A stretch of DNA of 10,896 nucleotides from JACPLA01 sp035291905 (GTDB lineage Bacteria > Bacteroidota > Ignavibacteria > UBA10030): the NCBI GenBank assembly GCA_035291905.1, contig DATDRF010000236.1:1-10896 (forward strand), in the 5' to 3' direction. The translations under genes and the position numbers were made by a program. A model generated the notes under the pieces. That model worked only from the letters and a program-made list of their open reading frames with translations. It was not told the DNA's origin and did not search any database. Within the stretch, counting starts at the first letter, position 1, and every line of letters begins with the position of its first letter. Positions 1 to 5,858 of this stretch are shown piece by piece.

Positions 1-2
1 AT

Positions 3-26
3 TGCCCCGACCTTAAGGTCGGAGCA
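3..26. repeat. Palindromic repeat, GACC-arm type
   Basis: Imperfect 24-bp palindrome whose core is perfect at 7-22 (arm CCGACCT, centre TA). It shares its arms with the 20-bp palindrome at 3330-3349, which lies on the other side of the sigma-factor operon. It is cut off near the window edge, so the full element may extend to the left. Confidence 0.75.
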
Positions 27-43
27 ACAAGAAGCAGTAACAA

Positions 44-57
44 AGGGCTTCAGCCCT
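44..57. repeat. Palindromic repeat, GGGC-arm type
   Basis: A 14-bp palindrome with arms AGGGCT and AGCCCT around a TC centre. A close copy with centre AA is at 3300-3311. In both places it sits within about 45 bp of a GACC-arm palindrome, so the two may travel together as one compound element. Confidence 0.7.
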
Positions 58-106
58 CTGCATTTTGAGATGGCTTCTAGTGTATCAGTTTCCTCTTTTT
101 AGACTA

Positions 107-302
107 CAACGCAGAGTCGCAAAGGACGCAGACCTGCCTGCCGAAGTGATTCATTCACCATTTCAATATAGCGGAATGATCGGCACGCAGGCAGGGGTTC
201 GCAGAGAACAACAAAATCCGGAAATCCTCTGCCTGCCCGCCGCATGTGTGCTCACTGGAGGCAGGCGGGCGTTTTCTCTGCGACCTCTGCGCCTTTGCGT
301 TG
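107..302. repeat. Nested inverted-repeat element
   Basis: Outer arms 107-132 and 277-302 match as reverse complements at 22 of 26 positions (CGCAGAG/CGCAAAG-type sequence). Inside are a 9-bp inverted repeat CCTGCCTGC (133-141) with its complement at 187-195, and a 7-bp inverted repeat GCCCGCC (235-241) with its complement at 264-270. The whole could fold into a branched hairpin and looks like a small non-autonomous or REP-like repeat. No transposase is visible. An open frame crosses it on the plus strand but shows no domain-like sequence, so I do not call a gene here. Confidence 0.6.
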
Positions 303-414
303 AAACTTTCAATCAAACTGATACACTACTGAATTTTTCAATCGTACATCTGAGAGTATTCAGCGGATCGGGCTTTGCATTGAACACGCGTGGGTTTCAT
401 CCGGTTCCGGACAG

Positions 415-453
415 AAACAAAAAACCTCCGACCAAAGGAACGGCCGGAGGTTT
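415..453 (-). terminator. Rho-independent terminator of the sigma operon
   Basis: Read on the minus strand, arm 442-453 and arm 422-433 form a 12-bp stem (AAACCTCCGGCC with GGTCGGAGGTTT) that includes one G-U pair and closes an 8-nt loop. The stem runs directly into a T-rich tail (complement of 418-424). It lies 22 nt after the stop codon of the DUF4097 gene, the last gene of the operon. Confidence 0.88.
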
Positions 454-474
454 AAAACAGACAAACGTCAGAGG

Positions 475-1638
475 TTACCGAAGCTTCAGAATCTCGATAT
501 TGGAATTCACGGTCGTGAGATAGATCTTCTCGCCGCCGCCGTTGAGCTTGTATGTTGCCCGAATCTCTTCCGCGTCCTCATCCTTCTCGTAACTGTCGGC
601 CTTGAAATCCGACTTTACTTCATATCTTGATTTGCGGGAGCCCCATCGGCCTTCGATCCGGATCAGGGCCTCAATCGTGACCTTGGAATTCTCGGGAACC
701 GCCAGGCGGATAATGCCGCCGGCAGTGGCAAGCTCGCTTCCACCCTTTCCGCTCGGCCTGAGTTCGGCTTTGATGTCTCCGCCGGCCGTTTTTGCCTCAA
801 TCGAACCCGTAATGTCCCGCAGGTCGATGTCGCCGCCGGCCGTTCCGGCCTCAACCTTGCCGCTCGCTCCATCGAGGTTGATATTCCCGCCGGCAGTCTT
901 GAGCTTTGCGTCGCCCGAGACCTTTTTCACCTTCACATCCCCGCCAGCCGTGGACACGTTGGCCTCGCCGCCCACGTCGCCGATTTCGATGTCGCCGCCC
1001 GAAGTCCGTGCTTCGAGCTTCTTCCCGACGCTTTCCACACGAATGTCACCGCCGGAGGTCTTCACCTTGGCCTCCCCATCCACCTTCCTCAAAGTAATGT
1101 CACCGCCTGAAGTGTTCAGCTCGACATTTCCCTTTATATCTCCGACTTTGATATCACCGCCGGAGGTGGACATATCGACCGTGCCCGCGACATTATTAAG
1201 AGTAATATCTCCGCCTGAAGTCGAACCGTCGATACGCCCGTTGATTGTTCCCATGACTTCGAGATCGCCGCCGGAAGTTTTCATCTGGACGTTGAAGTCT
1301 GCCGGAACGCTGATATCGAAGCGAATCTGGTCGCCATCCCATCCGCCCCAGCTGCTTCTCGGGCGAAAATCGACGCGCACCGTGTTCCCTGATTGCGTCA
1401 TCTTGAGGCGGTCAAGGTCTTCATCGTCGATTCCTTCGGCAGTCACGTTAACTTCGTTCTTGCTCCAGGGTGTGATTCTGACATCTCCCGACCTTGTTGT
1501 GAGTTCAAATCGGCCGCCTTTCTCGACAGAGAAGGACTTTGTCCGAACGCCTTTCTCCTCCACGTCCCGTTTCTGTGCCGGGAGGGAGAGGACAACAAGC
1601 ATCAGCATGCCGAGGATGAGTGTAAGTTGCTTTTTCAT
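475..1638 (-). CDS. Secreted DUF4097-family adhesin-like beta-repeat protein
   Basis: A 387-residue protein. Residues 1-22 are a signal peptide (two Lys, a hydrophobic core, likely cleavage after LPAQ). The body is a ladder of T-S/A-G-G-D motifs whose Thr falls at residues 121, 140, 158, 176, 194, 212, 230, 248, 266, 284 and 305, almost exactly every 18 residues, with a degenerate first copy near residue 48. This is the pattern of DUF4097 (putative adhesin), which is expected to fold as a right-handed beta-solenoid. The start is set by AGGAGG at 1648-1653, nine bases before the ATG; the frame stays open upstream to 1755, but that part overlaps the anti-sigma gene and precedes the signal peptide. 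It is the third gene of the sigma operon, one base after the anti-sigma stop. Its biochemical role is unknown; the context suggests an envelope protein under control of the neighbouring sigma factor. Confidence 0.93.
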   Translation of the reverse strand: MKKQLTLILGMLMLVVLSLPAQKRDVEEKGVRTKSFSVEKGGRFELTTRSGDVRITPWSKNEVNVTAEGIDDEDLDRLKMTQSGNTVRVDFRPRSSWGGWDGDQIRFDISVPADFNVQMKTSGGDLEVMGTINGRIDGSTSGGDITLNNVAGTVDMSTSGGDIKVGDIKGNVELNTSGGDITLRKVDGEAKVKTSGGDIRVESVGKKLEARTSGGDIEIGDVGGEANVSTAGGDVKVKKVSGDAKLKTAGGNINLDGASGKVEAGTAGGDIDLRDITGSIEAKTAGGDIKAELRPSGKGGSELATAGGIIRLAVPENSKVTIEALIRIEGRWGSRKSRYEVKSDFKADSYEKDEDAEEIRATYKLNGGGEKIYLTTVNSNIEILKLR

Positions 1639-1639
1639 G

Positions 1640-2614
1640 TTATTGAACCTCCTGTAAGACCGCCCGTGCACCTTGCCGGACGTATCGGTTGTTATCTGTT
1701 TCCACTTTCTTGCGCAGAATGTTGAGCAGATGCTCGTCCGAAGCATATGTCTCATCCTTGCCTAATGCCAAACTGGTAATTGCGTCAACACGCATCCCTT
1801 CGATCTTGTCGTTGATCAGCACGTAGAGAAGTCCGATCTTGATCTCGTCGTCGATCTTGAATTTCCGCAGCGCCTGAAGAGCCTGCTTGCGAACTCCCGG
1901 GTTGTCATCGAACTTCATCGCCTCGACAAGCGCATGCTTCACGAGGTTGTCGGCCTCGCTCGGCGCCGACGTTTGAATCTGAATCTGCGACGACATGGCG
2001 CTGACGGCTCTCAGACGCACGCCGGGATTCTCCTCGTACATGAGTGCCTTTGTCAAGACACTTTGGACCCCCGGATCGTTGATGCTTCCTTTTACCTGAA
2101 GGGGCGTCACGGCATCGAACCGGAAAGCGATTTCGCCGTCGCTTGGATCGGCATCTTCGAATTTCATATTGGCAATCTGCGCCTCTCCGCGCGAAAATTC
2201 GGAGCTCTGCGAAAGTTGTCGCATCATCGTGCCGTCCTGGGCGGGCAAATGATAGACAAGATATCCAGCAATGAATCCCACGACGAGCATAGCGGCACCC
2301 GCGAAGCTTACTTTCGCCCACGGAGCAAAGAACTCGTCGATCTTGTCGGTCACGGAATGCCATAAGGGGACTTTCGACCGTTCAGTGCGAAGAGCCGCCC
2401 GCAGCTCCAACCGTGCTTCCTGTAAGAGAGCGTCATTCGCTTCGAGACGCCCCGCGTTCTTCATGTCCGTCCGAAGCTGCTTGAGAACCTCAAGCTCCAT
2501 GCGGCATTCGCTGCATGATGCAAGATGCTCTTCGAGCGTTTTCAGCTCCGGGCCGCCGAGGTCTCCGTGCAGCGAGAGTTCCAGCCATTCCTTGTAGTGT
2601 TGTTGTTCCATCAT
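1640..2614 (-). CDS. Membrane anti-sigma factor with zf-HC2 domain and HEAT repeats
   Basis: A 324-residue single-pass membrane protein. The N-terminal cytoplasmic domain carries H30-x3-C34-x2-C37, the signature of zf-HC2 anti-sigma domains that bind ECF sigma factors. A transmembrane helix follows at about residues 102-121. The outer part (about 175-324) has four HEAT-like helical pairs, seen in the recurring N-P-G-V-R-x-x-A-x-x-A-L pattern near residues 196-207, 238-249, 273-284 and 310-321. Its start codon shares one base with the sigma stop codon (TGATG), so translation is probably coupled. A second ATG at 2611 lies seven bases after AAGGAG, against four for the first, so the true protein may be one residue shorter. 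HEAT repeats usually bind proteins or peptides, so I infer that the outer domain senses a partner, possibly the DUF4097 protein encoded next. Confidence 0.92.
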   Translation of the reverse strand: MMEQQHYKEWLELSLHGDLGGPELKTLEEHLASCSECRMELEVLKQLRTDMKNAGRLEANDALLQEARLELRAALRTERSKVPLWHSVTDKIDEFFAPWAKVSFAGAAMLVVGFIAGYLVYHLPAQDGTMMRQLSQSSEFSRGEAQIANMKFEDADPSDGEIAFRFDAVTPLQVKGSINDPGVQSVLTKALMYEENPGVRLRAVSAMSSQIQIQTSAPSEADNLVKHALVEAMKFDDNPGVRKQALQALRKFKIDDEIKIGLLYVLINDKIEGMRVDAITSLALGKDETYASDEHLLNILRKKVETDNNRYVRQGARAVLQEVQ

Positions 2615-3207
2615 CAGACTCCTTGGTGATACACTTCTTTTAACTCCTCCCGCATCTTATGCGTAGCGGTAAAGAGGTATTTCTTCACGGTTCCTTCGGC
2701 GCATTTCATCATTGCCGCAATCTCTTTCAACTTATATCCCTGGTAATGCCGCAATGTAAAGACCATGCGTTGCTTCGGAGAGAGCAATTTCAGCGCCTGT
2801 TCGACGCTTTTTGAGATCTCCGACCCGATTGCAGCATGATCGGACTCTCTGGGATCGACAACCCCGTGCGCTTCTTCATCGCCTTCACTGTCGCTGAGTG
2901 ATGCGTGCGTGTGTCTCTTTCGCCGAGACCGGTGACTCAAGCAGACGTTTGTTGTGATCCTGTAGAGCCATGTTGAGAACTCGCTCCTGAGCTCGAACTT
3001 CCCGATGCCCCGAAAGACTCTCAGGAATACCTCCTGATAGATGTCTTTCGCATCCTCAGCGTTGTTGACATAGGAAGCGGCAATTGAAAGAACCTGTCTG
3101 TCGTATCGATAGACCAGCTGCTCAAAAGCCATCATGTCGCCGCGCTGAGCTTTCAAAATGAGCTCGAGATCGTTCGGCATTGGATTCAAGGACTTCTCTT
3201 CGGACAT
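2614..3207 (-). CDS. ECF (sigma-70 family, group 4) RNA polymerase sigma factor
   Basis: A 197-residue protein. Region 2 spans about residues 25-92 and includes the core-binding stretch DAKDIYQEVFLRVFRG and the -10 recognition segment around FSTWLYRITTN. A charged linker follows (about 93-130). Region 4 spans about 133-187 with a helix-turn-helix (LKEIAAMMKCAEGTVKKYLF). No region 1 or 3, as expected for ECF factors. It heads the operon with its membrane anti-sigma. The start is uncertain: the ATG at 3207 has only GGGG nine bases upstream and lies immediately after a candidate -10 element, so it could be read leaderless; an in-frame ATG at residue 10 (3180) would leave region 2 intact. Confidence 0.95.
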   Translation of the reverse strand: MSEEKSLNPMPNDLELILKAQRGDMMAFEQLVYRYDRQVLSIAASYVNNAEDAKDIYQEVFLRVFRGIGKFELRSEFSTWLYRITTNVCLSHRSRRKRHTHASLSDSEGDEEAHGVVDPRESDHAAIGSEISKSVEQALKLLSPKQRMVFTLRHYQGYKLKEIAAMMKCAEGTVKKYLFTATHKMREELKEVYHQGV

Positions 3208-3211
3208 AGAA

Positions 3212-3239
3212 TTAGACCCCGGGGTGTCAAAAAGGTTGG
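3212..3239 (-). promoter_or_regulatory. Candidate ECF-type promoter of the sigma operon
   Basis: On the minus strand there is CCAACCTTTTT (3229-3239), resembling the AAC-rich -35 element of ECF promoters, then 16 bases counted from AACC to GTCTAA (3212-3217), resembling their GTC-type -10 element. A perfect 10-bp palindrome ACCCCGGGGT (3216-3225) lies between the two and touches the -10. ECF sigma operons are often autoregulated, so this may be the sigma factor's own target. The evidence is sequence resemblance only. Confidence 0.42.
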
Positions 3240-3299
3240 TGGGGAGATTGGCGAAAAAACAGCCGAAAAAGCATAGTTTCTGTCAAGATTGGATATCGT

Positions 3300-3311
3300 G
3301 GGCTAAAGCCC
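3300..3311. repeat. Palindromic repeat, GGGC-arm type
   Basis: GGGCT and AGCCC around an AA centre, a second copy of the element at 44-57. It is the first palindrome in the 3300-3470 cluster that fills the spacer between the phosphohexomutase stop and the sigma-operon promoter region. Confidence 0.7.
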
Positions 3312-3329
3312 TGTGGCCTTGCTCCGTTT

Positions 3330-3349
3330 CCCCGACCTGAAGGTCGGGG
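3330..3349. repeat. Perfect 20-bp palindrome, GACC-arm type
   Basis: Arms CCCCGACCT and AGGTCGGGG around a GA centre, related to 3-26. The right half with flank (GAAGGTCGGGGCAATC, 3339-3354) is repeated exactly at 3381-3396 without a left arm, that is, a half-element. Either a hairpin or a truncated copy left by slippage or recombination would explain this. Confidence 0.78.
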
Positions 3350-3380
3350 CAATCGGCACGCACTTGTCAGCAATAGTCAC

Positions 3381-3396
3381 GAAGGTCGGGGCAATC
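3381..3396. repeat. Half copy of the GACC-arm palindrome
   Basis: An exact 16-bp direct repeat of 3339-3354, lacking the other arm of the palindrome. Confidence 0.65.
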
Positions 3397-3416
3397 CGCC
3401 TGCTTGTTGCCCATTG

Positions 3417-3436
3417 CCACGCACTTCAGTGCGTGG
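3417..3436. repeat. Perfect 20-bp palindrome CCACGCACT
   Basis: Arms CCACGCACT and AGTGCGTGG around a TC centre. The arms are unrelated to the GACC and GGGC palindromes nearby, but the centre TTCA is the same. Confidence 0.72.
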
Positions 3437-3453
3437 ATGGTCAGTCTATGTGT

Positions 3454-3486
3454 ATCGGGTTTCAACCCAAGGCCGAAAGACCCGAT
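3454..3486. repeat. Overlapping inverted repeats after the phosphohexomutase gene
   Basis: GGGTT (3457-3461) can pair with AACCC (3464-3468) around TC, or the longer ATCGGGT (3454-3460) can pair with ACCCGAT (3480-3486). The two hairpins exclude each other. They lie a few bases after the phosphohexomutase stop codon on the minus strand. There is no T tract, so this is not a typical intrinsic terminator. Confidence 0.5.
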
Positions 3487-3491
3487 TTCGA

Positions 3492-4889
3492 TCAGACTGC
3501 CGTTGCGGCCGCGAGAAGCCTTTCGACCGCCTCCGGCGAATCCGCTTCGGCATAGAACCGGATCAGGGGCTCGGTTCCCGAAGCCCGGACAAGGACCCAT
3601 CCGTTGTCGACAAAGAGCTTTGTTCCGTCCTTCTTTTCGACCCGAGTCACTTTCGCACCGTCAAGCGAAGCGACTCCCTTGGCGTACGCGGCGAGAATTC
3701 GCTTCTTCTCTTTCTCGGTGAGAAGCTTGTCTATACGATTGAAGTAGTGCCATCCGAATTCCGACATCAGCTCGTCCACCAGCTCGCTCAGCTTCTTCTT
3801 TCGAGCCGCCATGATCTCACAGAGGAGAAGCCCGATGAAGATGCCATCCCGCTCGGGGAGATGCCCCTTCACGCCCAATCCGCCGCTCTCCTCCGCCGCG
3901 ATCAGGATATCCCTTTCCGTCATCAGGCGGCAGAGATACTTGAATCCGATCGGCGTTTCATGCAGAGTCAGGCCGTAGCGGTCGCACATCTTGTTGATCA
4001 GCTGGCTGACGGAAAAAGATTTCGCGACCTCGGCCCGCATCTTCTTCTGTTCCACCAAATACTTGAGGAGAAGGGCGAAGATTCTGTGTGAATCGACGAA
4101 ATCTCCATTTTCGTCGAATGCCCCCACACGATCGGCGTCCCCGTCGGTTGCAATGCCTATGTCGCACTTGTTTGAAACGACTGAAGATGCAAGTTCACGA
4201 AGGTGTTGAGGCAGCGGTTCAGGATGCGACCCGCCGAACGACGGATTGAAGCTGTTGCGCAGAAGCACGGTGACAGGTACAAGTTGTTCCATCACACCCT
4301 GACCTGCTCCGTGCATCGCATCGTAGGCAATTCGGATTCCCGACGAACGCACGAGCTCGAGGTTCAGTTTTGTTTTCACGTCATCGACATAGATCTGAGT
4401 GAAATCCTGAAGTTTAATCTTCCCCTTTTTTCTCAATTCTTCATAGGAACTTTGAACTTTGAACTTCGAACTTTGAACTTTCTTCAGTTCTTTCTCCAGC
4501 TTCTCAATCATCTCAGGATGCGCCGGTCCGCCAAAATCCCCCTTCAATTTGAATCCGTTGTATTTCGCGGGGTTATGGCTTGCAGTGATGACGACACCGC
4601 CCGCAGCACCGAGTTTCTTTGTGAGCAGAGACACCATGGGAGTCGAAGAGATCTTATCCGAAAGGATAACCGTAATGCCGTAACCGGCGATCACCTGGGC
4701 CGTCTTTTCCGCGAACTCTTTCGATAAGAATCGCGAATCGTAACCGACCACGACTCCATTTCTGATCTTTTTCTGTTTCTTTTCGAATCTCGCAGTCGCG
4801 GCAGCCACTCTTGCCACGTTATCAAATGTGAAATCGTCCGCAATCACACCCCGCCAGCCGTCGGTACCGAATTTGATTGGAGTGCTCAT
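3492..4889 (-). CDS. Phosphoglucomutase/phosphomannomutase family enzyme (alpha-D-phosphohexomutase)
   Basis: A 465-residue cytoplasmic enzyme that moves phosphate between C1 and C6 of a hexose, linking glycolysis with nucleotide-sugar and polysaccharide synthesis. All four family signatures are present: the phosphoserine loop TASHNP (102-107, Ser104), the Mg loop DGDADR (249-254), the sugar loop EESGG (333-337) and the phosphate loop RASGTEP (435-441). The N-terminus KFGTDGWRG and the length fit the bacterial PGM/PMM group; the substrate (glucose, mannose or glucosamine) cannot be read from motifs, so no symbol is given. The ATG at 4889 has no Shine-Dalgarno; the space is filled by a 7-bp-period repeat. 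Residues 137-148 (KVQSSKFKVQSS) are encoded by five 7-bp tandem repeats and look like an insertion in the linker between domains 1 and 2. Confidence 0.95.
   Translation of the reverse strand: MSTPIKFGTDGWRGVIADDFTFDNVARVAAATARFEKKQKKIRNGVVVGYDSRFLSKEFAEKTAQVIAGYGITVILSDKISSTPMVSLLTKKLGAAGGVVITASHNPAKYNGFKLKGDFGGPAHPEMIEKLEKELKKVQSSKFKVQSSYEELRKKGKIKLQDFTQIYVDDVKTKLNLELVRSSGIRIAYDAMHGAGQGVMEQLVPVTVLLRNSFNPSFGGSHPEPLPQHLRELASSVVSNKCDIGIATDGDADRVGAFDENGDFVDSHRIFALLLKYLVEQKKMRAEVAKSFSVSQLINKMCDRYGLTLHETPIGFKYLCRLMTERDILIAAEESGGLGVKGHLPERDGIFIGLLLCEIMAARKKKLSELVDELMSEFGWHYFNRIDKLLTEKEKKRILAAYAKGVASLDGAKVTRVEKKDGTKLFVDNGWVLVRASGTEPLIRFYAEADSPEAVERLLAAATAV
4447..4481. repeat. Five tandem 7-bp repeats inside the phosphohexomutase gene
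   Basis: Five copies of GAACTTT in a row; only the third differs (GAACTTC). On the coding strand it reads as AAAGTTC units, and because 7 is not a multiple of 3 it gives the 21-bp super-period seen as KVQSSKF followed by KVQSSY. Gain or loss of one unit would shift the reading frame. Confidence 0.9.
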
Positions 4890-4931
4890 TGATTTTTGAT
4901 CTATTGATTTGTGACTTGTTGATTGATGCTT
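4890..4931. repeat. 7-bp-period AT-rich tract upstream of the phosphohexomutase start
   Basis: Six successive 7-bp units can be read: TGATTTT, TGATCTA, TTGATTT, GTGACTT, GTTGATT, GATGCTT. The tract abuts the phosphohexomutase ATG and fills most of the 49-base spacer from the lipoprotein gene, taking the place of a ribosome binding site. Confidence 0.7.
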
Positions 4932-4938
4932 TCGGCGC

Positions 4939-5739
4939 CTATTCCAGACTCAGCAATTCGGCCCGTTCGATTCCGGTTGCAGTCCCGACTGTGTCACCCT
5001 CAGACGTCATCATGACAAAGTTAATTTTTATTGCACGCAGCACCAGGCCGTTCTCGTCCACATAATCGAACCACTCAATGCTCTCTCCAAACATCGGTGA
5101 ATCCGAACTGATTTTCACACATCGTCGGGATCCCATGGGGGTCTGCACAAACTCGCTGCCCACGACTTGACGGGTCTGCAGCCAGGGATCGGTGAACGAA
5201 ACCCAGGACCCGCCGATAATGAGAGGATACTTGAACACGATCCGTGGGTCATTTCTCACGATGAGGGAATCAACCGGTGTCATGCGAGGAGCCGGAAGGA
5301 CCTTCTGTATTATCAACGGGAAGAAGAATGGGTTACTGCGAGGCTCAACCGTCCACTGTTCCCGTGTTGTCCCTTTCTTCGGAAGCACGAAAGGAATTGC
5401 TCCGGCATTCCTATATGCCACCTCCGCGCACGCACTCTGATCATTCTGATACCAGACGAGCGTCGAGCCGATCGAATCGACCAATGAGTATCCCCTTACC
5501 CTCGTCAGTCCGTCAAGCGTATCGATCTGTGCACCGGTCGCCTCGACAATCACCACAAGCGTATCGTAGTATTCGGAGAGAAGATTGCCTGCCGAATCGC
5601 GCGTCACCATGGACCATCCATACGTGTAACGCGTCCCCGTTGCAAAGCGGACGTCAGTCAGTATGAATCCGTATTCCGTCGGGCCCGTTTTGTCGCAGGA
5701 AAGAAGGAGAATACAAAGAAACAGCAGAGTCTTCTTCAT
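4939..5739 (-). CDS. Unrecognised lipoprotein
   Basis: A 266-residue protein I cannot place in a family. Residues 1-14 are a short lipoprotein signal (MKKTLLFLCILLLS) followed by Cys15 in a LLSC lipobox, with Asp16 and Lys17 next. The rest is mostly predicted beta strand, rich in aromatic and small polar residues (for example the YTYGW and WVSFTDPW stretches), with no transmembrane segment and no catalytic motif that I recognise. It should be a cell-envelope protein anchored by lipid. Asp after the lipidated Cys keeps lipoproteins in the inner membrane in E. coli, but this rule need not hold here. The ATG at 5739 has no clear Shine-Dalgarno; a 7-bp-period repeat begins 17 bases upstream. The same strand and the 49-base gap suggest possible co-transcription with the phosphohexomutase, but no functional link is evident. 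Confidence 0.85.
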   Translation of the reverse strand: MKKTLLFLCILLLSCDKTGPTEYGFILTDVRFATGTRYTYGWSMVTRDSAGNLLSEYYDTLVVIVEATGAQIDTLDGLTRVRGYSLVDSIGSTLVWYQNDQSACAEVAYRNAGAIPFVLPKKGTTREQWTVEPRSNPFFFPLIIQKVLPAPRMTPVDSLIVRNDPRIVFKYPLIIGGSWVSFTDPWLQTRQVVGSEFVQTPMGSRRCVKISSDSPMFGESIEWFDYVDENGLVLRAIKINFVMMTSEGDTVGTATGIERAELLSLE

Positions 5740-5756
5740 TGTCCAAAAAGTTCTGC

Positions 5757-5851
5757 ATTGAACATTGAAAATTGGTTATTGAACATTGTTTTGTGAAGTT
5801 CGAGAAAGCAATATCCAATGTTCAACACTCAATTTTCAATTTCAAAGTTTC
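5757..5851. repeat. 7-bp-period repeats forming a large inverted repeat between enolase and the lipoprotein
   Basis: The left part reads in 7-bp units (ATTGAAC, ATTGAAA, ATTGGTT, ATTGAAC, ATTGTTT from 5757) and so does the right part (ATATCCA, ATGTTCA, ACACTCA, ATTTTCA, ATTTCAA, AGTTTCA up to 5852). Arms 5764-5788 and 5816-5840 are reverse complements at 22 of 25 positions with a 27-nt loop. It starts a few bases after the enolase stop codon on the minus strand and might end or protect that transcript. Confidence 0.75.
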
Positions 5852-5858
5852 ACCCCCA

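Noticed and set aside
65..523. A 152-codon plus-strand frame at the left edge.
   Set aside because: It runs through the nested inverted repeat and the terminator, with no ribosome site or recognisable sequence.
602..1657. A 351-codon open frame on the plus strand opposite the DUF4097 gene.
   Set aside because: It is the antisense of the regular TSGGD/TAGGD repeat codons, which lack stop complements. Its protein is low-complexity (SPPxV repeats), with no start signal or family.
44..3470. Repeated palindromes considered as a CRISPR array.
   Set aside because: Arms differ, spacing is irregular, there are no regular spacers and no cas gene.
3414..4091. A 225-codon plus-strand frame over the start of the palindrome cluster and the phosphohexomutase 3' half.
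   Set aside because: It is antisense to a well-supported enzyme gene and starts inside a palindromic repeat.
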